Shown in pieces: positions 44,940 through 55,939 of a stretch of 64,000 nucleotides of DNA (position 1 is its first letter; each line of letters starts with the position of its first letter). Location: contig JABANP010000135.1 of NCBI GenBank assembly GCA_013115135.1, positions 1 to 64,000 on the forward strand, written 5' to 3'. A program made the translations under genes and the position numbers. The notes beneath the pieces are model-generated. The model was not told the origin of the DNA and did no database searches. It was given only the letters and a program-made list of their open reading frames with translations. The DNA is from Perkinsus olseni. Its lineage: Eukaryota > Perkinsozoa > Perkinsida > Perkinsidae.

Positions 44940-46667
44940 ATGGTTGTTTTATCATGGCATTCCCGCCAGTACTGTAACTATCATAAGAGCGCTTTGTCTC
45001 ATAACCACCATCGATGGCGATGGTCTTCCAGTGGTGAGTTTATGGATATGCTTTATCGTCTGGGCAAGCCGTCTGTGCGGCAAAAGCTGATGCTGGGTAT
45101 GGCTGTGGGGGCGGTGGTAGTACACGAGGTTTGGAAGGATAGCAAGAAAGCTAACGTCAACAAGGGCCGCATGGAGGGGGTGTCCGGGGCAGTTGAGGAC
45201 GGTAGTGATGAGCATCACGGTAACCCTGGACCGGCATCGGCGGTGGCAGACCAGCACCAGGAAGAAGCAGAGGCCCCTCAGTCATCACTACTCAAGGCAC
45301 CAGTGCACATGTCATTCCTGCCTACATGGCAACTGGTACCCTGGCCGACTAAAGATACGCTACTACCTCCCTCTGCGGCTGTTGCACTGCCCTCTGAGAA
45401 GATTCTTATTCCAGTGGATCCGTTCGATAAGTATGCTGCTGCTACTGTAGAGGAGGCCCATGCATCTCCTGCCACACCCACTCATAGTGAAAACCCCGAT
45501 ACACAGGTTAGTACCATGGATCAGAGCATGACAGCCGACCTCTCACTGGGGTCGGGGGAAGGCAATGAAGCAGAAGTGCCGGCCGCAGCGGTGCACGAGG
45601 CCAGCTCTGGGCGACTGGATGAGGAGTTTCGTGTTCCAGCTGGTTTGGCCCTACCTCCTCGGGTGAAGTCGTTATTGGGTGATGCATTGTCACTAGTGTC
45701 TGATGAGATGGATGCTGATCCTGATGCATTCCTGGCCGCTAGTGGTTGGCAGAAGTTCGGGTATCTTGAGAAGGATGGCCAATACACTTGCACGATATGG
45801 CGGAAGGAGTTGATGACTGAAGGAGGGAAGAGGAGCCCAACCCCCCAGTGGATGATGACTGGGGATATCGCAGTGGCCCCTGCTCAGTTCCATGCCCTCA
45901 ATGTTGACATAGACAACAGGCCCTCATGGGATGCTACGTTTGAGGGGGCAAGGAAGGAGGATGAAGGGGAGGACGGTAGCAGTACCTTGGTGTGGAAGTC
46001 CAAGTGGCCTTGGCCCTTCTCCCCTAGGCTCTATCGGTATCGTCAGATCCCTCTAGTACTGCCAGCTAGCGATACTCGTGCCATGCTCTCACTTGGTCTG
46101 CAGGAGGCAGGCAGGAAAGACGATAGTTCAGTTCGTGTAACGGACTACATCAGCCTGTCTTGTGTAAAGCCCAATACACCACGTCAAGAGTCATCAGCTC
46201 TGCAGAGCCGGTACTGTCTCTACTACTACGAGGACCCTAGGGTTGGCACCTCAATGCCGGCTTGGTTGGAGAGACATGTCGCTGAGTCCACCCTCCCTAA
46301 GATGGTTAGTAACATTGTTTCTGCTGTGTCGAAGTATCCTCCTGAACGGTTAGAGAAATATAAAGATGTTGGGTTGTTGAAGACAGGCAGTAGTGCAGCA
46401 TCCTGTACTGGTGGTTCATTGACGGGGAAGAAAAAGGAACATGACGGTGCAGTATCTACTGTAAGGGTAGAAGATAATACCTCGCCTGCTAAGGCCACCA
46501 CTGAGGAGCACCCCAAGAGGCGCAGACCTCCTCCTTATGCTACTCCTATTGTATGCCAATGGTTCCCCACTTCCTCTGGTAGCTGTAAAGAGGACGCTAG
46601 ACTCTTGACATGCCCTTTTGTCTTTACCCCACTGGATGTTGTTGTTAGATTGTATGAGGGTCTCTAG
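44940..46667 (+). CDS. START-domain lipid-transfer protein (STARD7/PCTP-like), intronless
   Basis: A single 575-codon frame from ATG 44940. The N-terminus has an Arg/His-rich start and a hydrophobic stretch (KLMLGMAVGAVVVHEVW, about residues 49-65) that may target or anchor it to a membrane. A long acidic, low-complexity linker follows. The START domain is about residues 245-480: WQKFGYLEKDGQYTCTIWRK, a DNRPSWDATF core, LVWKSKWPWPFSPRLYRYRQ (matching the family W/Y-P-x-P-[FL]-S-x-R-x-Y), and the final amphipathic helix MPAWLERHVAESTLPKMVS. START domains bind one lipid or sterol and shuttle it between membranes. The C-terminal 90 residues are Lys/Glu/Pro-rich. Absence of introns in so long a gene is unusual here. 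Confidence 0.85.
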   Translation: MVVLSWHSRQYCNYHKSALSHNHHRWRWSSSGEFMDMLYRLGKPSVRQKLMLGMAVGAVVVHEVWKDSKKANVNKGRMEGVSGAVEDGSDEHHGNPGPASAVADQHQEEAEAPQSSLLKAPVHMSFLPTWQLVPWPTKDTLLPPSAAVALPSEKILIPVDPFDKYAAATVEEAHASPATPTHSENPDTQVSTMDQSMTADLSLGSGEGNEAEVPAAAVHEASSGRLDEEFRVPAGLALPPRVKSLLGDALSLVSDEMDADPDAFLAASGWQKFGYLEKDGQYTCTIWRKELMTEGGKRSPTPQWMMTGDIAVAPAQFHALNVDIDNRPSWDATFEGARKEDEGEDGSSTLVWKSKWPWPFSPRLYRYRQIPLVLPASDTRAMLSLGLQEAGRKDDSSVRVTDYISLSCVKPNTPRQESSALQSRYCLYYYEDPRVGTSMPAWLERHVAESTLPKMVSNIVSAVSKYPPERLEKYKDVGLLKTGSSAASCTGGSLTGKKKEHDGAVSTVRVEDNTSPAKATTEEHPKRRRPPPYATPIVCQWFPTSSGSCKEDARLLTCPFVFTPLDVVVRLYEGL

Positions 46668-46988
46668 CCTTAGTCCGGTAGTTGTTTGCTCTGATTTGTT
46701 CTTCCTCTTGTCGCTGCATTATTCCTCTACTACTCCGTGTAATATACCAGTTTCATTTGCTTCGATAAAGTCACTGATGGCAGAGTTCGGGGCAAATCAA
46801 TTTTTCGCGCAGGTTCGATTCCTAGTAGGGGTACTTTTCTGTAACAAAACTCATCACGACGAAGATTGATAGTGCGCTGCTGTTGCTGCTGTGGTTGGTG
46901 GCGTAGTCGCTGCTAGTTCTCCCGAGTGTAACGAGGTTGTTTATCGTCACATGTGCTGCTGTTGGCTTTTGTTATTGTTGTTGTTAAA

Positions 46989-49900
46989 ATGAATGTGGAC
47001 GCCATAAAGGAGAAGGTGAAGGAGGCCTTAAAGGATAACCTCAAGATGGATACTGATGGCAAGGACGATGGTGGTAGTAATGATAACAATACTCCTGCCA
47101 TACCTATCCAGGCTGATAGTACACTCAGGCAATCCTTGGGAATGTGAGAAGGCCACGGTCATACAGGAGACCCGTATCTTCAACAACACCCCTATCGATA
47201 CAGTGAAGTGCTGTAAGCTCATCACTAAGGTAGGTCCTCTATGAGCCCTTTGCTTTTGTTATTGCCCTTGGCCGCCTTAGATCCTGTACCTGATCACACA
47301 AGGTGAAGACTTCAATGGCTCTGAGCTCACGGACATGTTCTTTGGTATTACTAAACTATTCCAAAGCAATAATGTTAAACTACGGAGGATGGTATACCTA
47401 GTTTTGAAGAATCTTCATCCTAGTGAGACGGAAGTAGGAAAGATACTCCTCGATCTCCCTGAGATATGGTCATCGTCTTTATTAGGTTTTTATCGTCACA
47501 TCATGCTTGACCAAGGATATGCAGTCCACCAACGACTCCTACCGTGCCAACGCCGTACGAGTATTGAGTCGTATATTGGACCCTAACATGGCTGCCCAGG
47601 TCGATAGGTATCTCAAGTCAGGTAAGGTATCCTACAGGTAGTGTATTGGGTATTGTGTATTGTTGTCAGCTATTGTTGATAAGTGTGCTTTCGTCCAAAG
47701 TGCTGCACTGGTCTGTGGTATGCAGCTTATGAATACAGTACCTGATCTCGTGAGGAGGTAACCATCATAGTCGGCACCACAGCACCTGTAGGGACCGTTC
47801 CTGTCGTCGTAGGTGGGTATCGGAGGTCCAGTCTGCAGCCCAGAACACGAGTTCGCCTATGGTGCAGTATCATGCCCTAGCCCTCCTTTATGACATCAAA
47901 CGTGAGATCAACGCTCCTTATCATCACCTAAGTACCGCTCTTGTTCAGGCAACGATCGTCTAGCTCTACAGAAGGTATTGGGCCAGTTCACCGCTGAGGG
48001 TCAGGCACCCCCCAAGAGCCCTATGGCTGTTTGCTCCCTTATTCGTTACACTGGTAGTACTGTTAGTGTTGGTAGTGTTGGTATGAGGCCCACTCATCTT
48101 CAGGTGCAGCCCTGGTCGCCCATGATCAGGATATGATGGTGGAGAGGCAGCTCCTCAACTTTTTGAATACGTGCCTTCGCCACAAATCGGAGATGGTAGT
48201 GTTGGGTTGCTGTACTCGAGTCCTTCTCACCTGTAATTAACTTGGAGGTACAATTCGAAGCGGCCAGGGCCTTTTTTGAACTGGCTGATGTGGAGATCAA
48301 GAGGAACCCACGTCAAGCGGCATCGATGGCTAATCAGACCATCATCTGCAACGGGTAGTGCTACCACCTTCGCTCCAGTGAGGCATCTATGCATCGCCAT
48401 CAGGGTCTACGACATGTCCTCGGCTATGGCTGTCATGCAAGTATTATTGAACTCCCCCAAGCCAGTCGTTAGGTAGGGCTACTTGAGGCAGGCTTTGCTC
48501 GGTACAGACATTGCCTGGTGGTGCCTCAGGTTTGCAGCCATCCGATGCTTGAACTACCTGGCTAAGACTCGTCCTGGAGTGGTATCGAGGTGTAACAGCG
48601 ATATCGAGCCCCTACTGTCCGACTCCAATCGTAACATTGCCACTCTCTCCCTGACTACGTTGCTCAAGACTGGCCAAGAGGCTAATATTGATAAACTGGT
48701 CAAACAAATACAGACTCTCATGAGCGGTAATAATAATGGTGTGGTATCACCTGTCTCCCTTGGCGTGTGTACTCGCGCGAAATCACAGAGTCGTTGTGTA
48801 TGATCTCATTGGTAGTGCGTTGGCCGCTATGAGATCGTAACCACGACAACCCTGCTGGCCTTCCTAGTATCAGTCCTGCTCGATCAGACATGCTCTATGA
48901 TTGTCAGATATATCCGATGTCTACAAGTTGGACATTGTACGGGCCATTAGGAGTCTCTGCATACAGTAACAGTCCCCACCTGCAGCGGTAGTCGCTGGTG
49001 TGGCGTCACTTGGCTGCCCTAGGTATCCCTCCAAGCATCGTGTATTGATGGGATTCCTGTCATCCAGCCTGCGGGAAGAGGGCTCCCACGAGTTCAAGAA
49101 GGAGCTCGTGGACACCATTATCTTGGTCATTAGTCAGGTAGTACCATTCTTGGTCGGAAGTCGCTGTCTGTCCGACTACTCGCCTCATCATGCGGTTGCT
49201 CTTATAACCAGCCTAAGTCCCTCATTGTGTAGGTGCCTGCTGCCACTGATCTCGGCCTCCTCCATCTGTGTGAGTTTATCGAGGATTGTGAGTACCCAGC
49301 CCTATGCTGTCGGGTTCTCACCTTCCTAGCCGGCCATGTGCCTTCTACAGAGCATCCGGAGAAGTACATAAGGTGAGTAGTGCTACCGCTCTATCTCGGT
49401 GGACATCATCACTCTAGGTTTATCTATAACCGTCTTATCTTGGAGAATGCGGTGGTTCGCGGAGCTGCTGTGGATGCTCTTGCCAAGATCGGTCTGGCAG
49501 TACCATCACTGCGTGCAGATATAGTAACCCTTCTAGAGACCGCGGAGAAGGATAATGATGATGAGGTACTATCAGCATCACTGACGGATTATAACCCATC
49601 AGCTGCCATAGGTCCGTGATCGTATTCGCCTTTATACCGCCACCTTGAAGGATGCTATGTCCCCTGTTGGTTCTGAGTCCACTGAGGCTACTGAGGATCT
49701 AGAAGTCCTATTGACTGAGAAGGAATTACCCTTCTCTATCGGTGGGTGCACAGTGGAAGCTACTAGTAGGTGCTTATTGGGTATGTTATGTAGATGCCCT
49801 ATACGACAGTATGCTGGCTCAAATGTCGGATCCTAACACCCAGGACAAGGAGGTTGACACCAGTATCCTACCAACGCCCGAGGCCTACAGAGCTCAGATG

Positions 49901-51328
49901 AGAGAGGTAGTGCTAGTAGTAGTGTCATGGAGGTGCCAGCGGTTGTACCTGCCCCTGCTTGTTAGATGGAGGTGGAACGTCAACAGGCCATGGAAGCCTC
50001 TGCTGCCGCTGCCTCTCAGGGGGCTATAGCACGGATGGGCGGTGCTAAGCCCTCTACTGCTGCTGGTGGTGCTAGCGAGACTGAGGCTAGTACTGGCTCA
50101 GGGCCTCGTGGATCAGGCAATGGTAGAAACAACACGCAATAGCTAAGGGCTACTTTTCCATATAGGTGCTGGTAATGGTGCTGCCTCCTATGGTGATGCT
50201 CAACAGGAGTTTTTGAACGCCCTATCTCCCTTGGTAAGCGCCCTTTCTCTTGCTCTTCATAGTAGTACACCACCCTCACTCAGATATCATCATCGGACCT
50301 TGGACCCCTCCTGCACTCGAGTCGTGGCCAGATGCTCACAGAACAAGAGGCTGAGTATCGTGTTAGAGGCAGAAAGCATATATTCAAGTCATATCTGGTA
50401 GGAGGAGGAGCAGTGCGGCTGTCATCATCACTACCATCCCTCCGTGCCCTAGGTCCTCGAGTTTGTCGTCACCAACACCTTAGAGGACGTGGAACTGGAT
50501 AATATAACTGTTAAGCTGAGTGGTGTGGATGACAATGGCCTCTTCCAAGAGATAGGAGAGCTTGGTATAGCTACTCTCACTTACGGTGATGTAATATTCA
50601 TCATACTTGCCTCTCCCGATCAACCACGTCTACTCGTCTTACTTCAGACGGCTTCAGCGTATGTGGTATTACAGAAGATGGATGGTGGTATACACTGTGC
50701 AAGGTTCGGAGCATGCTTGGAGTATACGGTGAAGGAGGATGGTGATGATATAGGATATAAGGATGAGCATCCTGTTGAAGATGTACTGCAGCAGCAGCAG
50801 CAGTCGTTCAGTACTCATATGAACCTACTCCTGTTCAGATAACCCTCACCATCGGTGACCATATCTCTCCTAGAGGTCTGCCCCCAGGGCAGTTCCGTCA
50901 AGGGTGGGAGGCTATGCATGCTCAAGGTGGCGGCGAGACAACAGCCAAGCATATCCTAGGATATAAGACTCTAGAACAGGCTATCAAGGGCCTTCAGACC
51001 TCCCTTAACTGTGAGCCGTGTGATGGCAGTGGTAATAACCATAATGCAGCTGCGGTGCATACATAATGCTTGCGTAACAGGCGTGATCAGTGATGAAACG
51101 GCAGCCAGGGGACATACTCTCCTCCTTTGTGGGACCTTCGCTGGTAGTAGTACTCCTAGTATTACTCTCAGTACAACGCTATAGTAACTATCGTCATCAG
51201 GTGGTATGACCGTATTGGTGAAGTGCCTCCTTGGTATTGATCCTTCCCGTGGATGCCTGCTGAAGTTGAGTGTGCGTGCCAAGAGCCAAGCCGTGACCGA
51301 GCTGGTGGCCAGAGCTGTGGAGGAGTAG
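46989..51328 (+). CDS. COPG: Coatomer subunit gamma (gamma-COP)
   Basis: About 25 exons, all joins in phase; the first are 46989-47073, 47129-47229, 47281-47433, 47486-47637 and 47701-47757. N-terminal HEAT trunk: NPWECEKATVIQETRIFN, ILYLITQGEDF, MFFGITKLFQSNN, VTSCLTKDMQSTNDSYRANA, MVQYHALALLYDIKRNDRLA, LLSDSNRNIATLSLTTLLKT, FLSSSLREEGSHEFKKELVD and FIYNRLILENAVVRGAAVDA. After a Gly/Ser linker comes the appendage: EAEYRVRGRKHIFKSYL, VLEFVVTNTLEDVELDN, DGGIHCARFGACLEYTVKED and LLLCGTFAGGMTVLVKCLLG, ending at TAG 51326-51328. Gamma-COP is the adaptin-like subunit of the COPI coat, which forms Golgi-to-ER vesicles. Introns are about 41-63 nt except one of 181 nt (48727-48907). I did not sum all exons. 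Confidence 0.95.
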
Positions 51329-51496
51329 AAGGCCAAGCGCAGATAGGACCATTTTCACAGTGTTTCGTGAGAGGGTTGCTCTTATCCTATTATCAAGTGC
51401 GTGTAGTTGGGTTTAGTACCGTTACAACCGCTCACGCACCCCGCCGAACATCCGAGTATCAGCCCTCTCGTCACCAGTTCTGTTTCCGCAGCCGCC

Positions 51497-54400
51497 ATGC
51501 TCTCCCGGGCATTGCTGCCCCTCGGTAGCCCAGGCGTTGGGGCCTCCTATATCCTCAGCGTCTCGGCACCTACCACAGCATGCACCCTGCCCTGTGGTGT
51601 CTCCAAAGCTGGCAGCTACTTCCCCAAGCCACAATTAGGCTTGGGTGTTAGACAATCCCACAGTGTAAGGAGGCAATGCAGTTGACATCAGTGCAGCCCT
51701 ACGAATGGTTCAGGCCCCCTCGTCGGCTAGTTCTGTTGTTGATGATTTTGTTAAGTCCCTCTCTCCTAATGATAAGCATTATACAGGACTGCACCCAGGA
51801 AGCATTTTCGATAAGTAGTCAGTAACAGCACCGTTATCACACCTAGCCATCCATACCCTAGGTCGGATACCTTCCTACCACGGCACATAGGCAGTGGTCA
51901 GAGTGATATCAAGGAGATGTGCCGTGTAGCCGGTGCCTCCAGTCTAGAGCAGCTCATCGAGGAAACTATACCAAGTACGATAGTACTGCCCTGTCAGCTC
52001 TAGCTTGCTCATCAGGCCACATCATGCGTGACCCTGGCTTCCTGAGCATCACCATGGCCAAGTCAGAGAGTGAGGCCCTGAGCACATTCAGGAAGATGAT
52101 GAAGGAGAACAAGCTATACAAGAACTTCATAGGCCAGGGGTGAGGGGTCTTCTCTGCTGGTCTGCAGTTTCATCGTATGCCGTAGATATCATGGTACCAT
52201 AGTACCAACAGCTGTACTCCGTAACCTCGCCGAGAACCCCGCCTGGTACTCTAGTTATACACCCTATCAGGCTGAGATATCCCAAGGTAGTGAAGAAGGG
52301 CGGTCGCTCCCGAGTATATAATAGCATTGCCCTCAGGCCGGTTGGAGGCCCTGTTAATATTCCAGACAGTTGTATCCGAGCTAACGGGCCTACCTGTGGC
52401 TAATTGCTCCTTACTGGATGAGGCTACTGCTGCTGCAGAGGCAGTCACTATGATACAACGAGGTAGTAGCAGTAGCGATACCACACCATCACCACATCAT
52501 CCTGTTGATCAGGTGTTGGTAACAGTACACGTAAGGTCATGTTCGTGTCGGACAGTATGCATCCACAGACCATAGAGGTCGTCAAGACTCGAGCTAAATG
52601 GGCTGGGATACCACTTGAGATTGGAGACGTTGATTCTTACGACTTCACGAGGAAGGACCTTATCGGAGCGTTTGTGCAATACCCCGATACCCGTGGTATT
52701 CTCCGTGACTTCACCTTTGTCGCTGATGCCCTGAAGGAGGGTAGTGGGGGAGTGCTAGCTGTAGCAGCTGACCCTCTAGCGTTGACTGTTTGCAAGCCTC
52801 CAAGTGATATGGGGGCCCAAGTGGTTGTGGGCACGATGCAGAGGTTCGGTGTGCCCATGTGGTACGGTGGGCCGGCCGCTGGCTACCTTGCTACTACAAC
52901 CCCCAATACACGTCGTATGGCGGGTAGGCTGGTGGGGATATCAGAGGATGCTCAAGGCAACCCTGCCTACAGGCTCACACTCCAGACGAGGGAGCAGCAT
53001 ATCAGGTAGTACTCGACAACCCCGGTGGAGGTTCCTCGTAATGGTGGTTCTGTTAGGTTGAATAAGGCTACCTCCAACGTATGTACAGCACAGGCACTGC
53101 TCGCTAACATGAGTGCTATGTATGCTGTATACCATGGACCGTCGGGCCTTACTCGTATCGCCGCCAGGGTACATGCTCTAAGTCAACTATTCGTCACAGG
53201 ACTTCAACAGATGAAGGTGATAACCTTACTCAGCAGCACCTAGATGGGGCATCCTCGTCATCATCGTCAGGTCCCTGCCGTCTCGCCGGACATGTTTTTC
53301 GACTGTGTTTCCATGAAATTTGGGTCGCCTGAGGAGGCATCTGGGGCTATGGAGGCAGCGGTGGCGGCTGGCATGAACTTGAGGCTGGTGGATCCATCGA
53401 CAGTATCTGCTACGTTTGATGAGACACATACTGTACAGGACGTTGAGGCTTTACTCAAGGTTAACGGCTAACGCTCCACGTCTGTCGAGCTCAGTTATTT
53501 TTTTCAGGTTGTGGCCTCTGCTACTGGTGGTCAATGCCCGGCTGTCCTTGAGGAGGTTGAGCACTCATCGGATGGTGATCTGGGCCTCATACCATCGTCA
53601 CTGCGGCGCACCAAGCCATTCATGTCACAGAAGGTAGTACCTATCGTCAGTGGCCGTCCTGCGCAGCTGATGGCAGTGGTTATTGTGGTGTAGATATTCA
53701 ACACCATAGTCACGGAGACTGACCTTATGCGTTATCTCTATCATCTACAGAGCAAGGTACCCCTCAAACCCTGATGACAAATACATGACATCAATGCGAT
53801 CGCCCTTCAGGATATCTCCCTCACCAAGTCCATGATAACCCTCGGTTCATGTACTATGAAGTTGAACTCTTCCAGCTCTATGTATACTATAGTCCCGTAA
53901 GGCCACCGTTGAAGCCCTCTCTCGTCCCAGTGCAATCTATGCCCCTTCGTCAGAGAGGAAGTTACCACCCCACACCCCTTCACTCCCCTCAACCAGATGG
54001 AGGGATACACCGAACTACTCAGGTCCTTGGAGCGGAGCCTGGAGGAGGTATCGATACGTATATAACACCTGTTGTAGCAGTAGTCCTTCGCAGATAACTG
54101 GTTTCGCTGTGTGTTCCCTGCAACCCTGCAGTGGTGCTCAAGGGGAGTTTGCTGGTCTGCTAGCCATTAGACAGTACCATGCATCCCGAGGTAGGGAATA
54201 CCCCGACCCACGGCTGCACCAGCACCTGCCATCGTCCTTCCTCAAGGTGATACCCAACGAAGCGTGTGTCTGATACCACGCTCGGCACATGGTACAAATC
54301 CAGCGTCAGCGGCTATGATGGGCTTCGAGATAGTATGGCTGGATGATGATGGTAAGAACCAACAGCCCCTCTTGTTAGTGCCATCGGTAGTTGTGCCTAG

Positions 54401-55720
54401 GTCCCAATGGTATGGACCTTGACGTACTCGATAGGACATGCTCAGAGATAGGAGATAGACTGGGAGCATTGATGATTACCTATCCTAGCACGAGAGGTGT
54501 CTTCGAGACTCATATCAAAGCTATATGTGACACAGTACATAAATACGGTGGACAAGTGTATATGGATGGTGCTAATATGAATGCACAACTAGGCCTTACC
54601 TCACCGGGGACCATCGGTGTGTATCACCCATCTGCATGCTTGCCGGCCATAGCCTCTATTCTAGGTGCTGATGTTTGCCATCTTAACCTGCATAAGACGT
54701 TTTCGATCCCTCATGGTGGCGGTGGGCCGGGTATGGGGCCCATCTGTGCAGCTGAGCATCTACGGTAGGGATACTCTCTCGATACTATAATACGGATCTC
54801 ACATCATCCTCAGGCCCTTCATGCCTTCCCACTCTGTTGTTCCTACTGGTACTGACACTGCTGTGGCAGGGTCTGTAAATGCAGCCCCATTCGGCCAGGC
54901 TGGCATAGCATCCATTCCATGGATGTTCATCAACATGCTAGGAGAGGAGGGCCTACGGGCTAGTGCCGAGATGGCTATACTCAACGCTAATTACATGGCA
55001 GCTAGGCTCAAGGTGAGGAGGAGGCCTCGTTGTTGGTAGTACTCAACACCCTTACAATCTCAGGAGTACTATCCTCTTATGCATGTGAACTCTAATGGTA
55101 GATGCAGTCATGAGTTTATCATCGACATATCGGACATACGCAAGCATACAGGGGTAGTATAACCGGAGGGCGGCATGGTCGAAGCCATGGCATGGCGTTC
55201 TGCTGTTCGCAGGTGGTCGAGGAGGACATTGCCAAGAGATTGATGGATTATGGATTCCACGCCCCTACTATGAGTTGGCCAGTACATCACTCGTTGATGA
55301 TCGAGCCCACTGAGAGTGAGAGCAAAGACGAGTTGGATAGGTAGGGCTCAGCAGTAAGGGCCATTTACACGTATATTTCCTTTCGTCAGGTTTTGTGATG
55401 CTCTCATTGAGATCAAGAATGAGATTGATCAAATTGCCGACGGAGTTTATGACTTGAAGGACAACCCGCTGAAGAATGCTCCACATACTGAGGATATGGT
55501 TACGTCCGAGAAGTGGGACCATTGGTAAGTAAGCATCAGCACCGTCAGCGTAATGACGTACCACTCCTTCAGCTACTCTCGAGAAGTAGCCGCGTTCCCT
55601 CTACCCTGGGTTCGAAGTCGTGGTAAATTCTGGCCAAGTTGTGCAAGAGTAAATAACATACTCGGAGACAGGCAACTCATCCTCAAAATGTCACAATAGC
55701 TGTGTCCGACTGGTTTTGAT
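51497..55720 (+). CDS. GLDC: Glycine dehydrogenase (decarboxylating), P-protein of the glycine cleavage system
   Basis: Twenty-one exons: 51497-51664, 51714-51814, 51862-51974, 52016-52139, 52186-52286, 52337-52462, 52513-53005, 53057-53216, 53271-53459, 53508-53633, 53694-53756, 53811-53896, 53954-54047, 54094-54190, 54247-54351, 54401-54764, 54814-55012, 55064-55153, 55213-55340, 55390-55524 and 55573-55720. The sum is 3210 nt (1069 residues plus stop) with every phase consistent; the family is about 1000. The N-terminus ([13 protein letters not shown]) is a mitochondrial presequence after a GCCGCC context. Landmarks: [69 protein letters not shown] and [19 protein letters not shown], with the PLP lysine in LHKTF. 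It decarboxylates glycine and passes the aminomethyl group to H-protein. Introns are 41-60 nt. It starts 169 bp after gamma-COP. Confidence 0.97.
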
Positions 55721-55939
55721 AACACTTTGTTGAGCGACAGCAACGCGAGACATCATAACTTGACTATGTCAAGAATGAGTTTTTACTCTAGTGTATGCAA
55801 TTGCACCATCATCGTCTTCTTGCGTTACAAAGCCAGGTGGGGAGTTTTTAAATATACGCGACTCAGACAACACAAGTCGCTCTGTTACTTCAACAAGAAT
55901 CTATTATTAGCCAAGCAAACAGTGAGAATGCTCAGCGGT

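Noticed and set aside
46779..46835. Matches to both tRNA A-box (TGGCAGAGTTCGG) and B-box (GGTTCGATTCC)
   Set aside because: Acceptor, D and anticodon stems do not pair, so chance words between two genes.
52000..52060. Apparent stops inside GLDC suggesting a pseudogene
   Set aside because: Every stop falls in a 41-60 nt intron whose removal restores phase; the whole model sums to a multiple of three.
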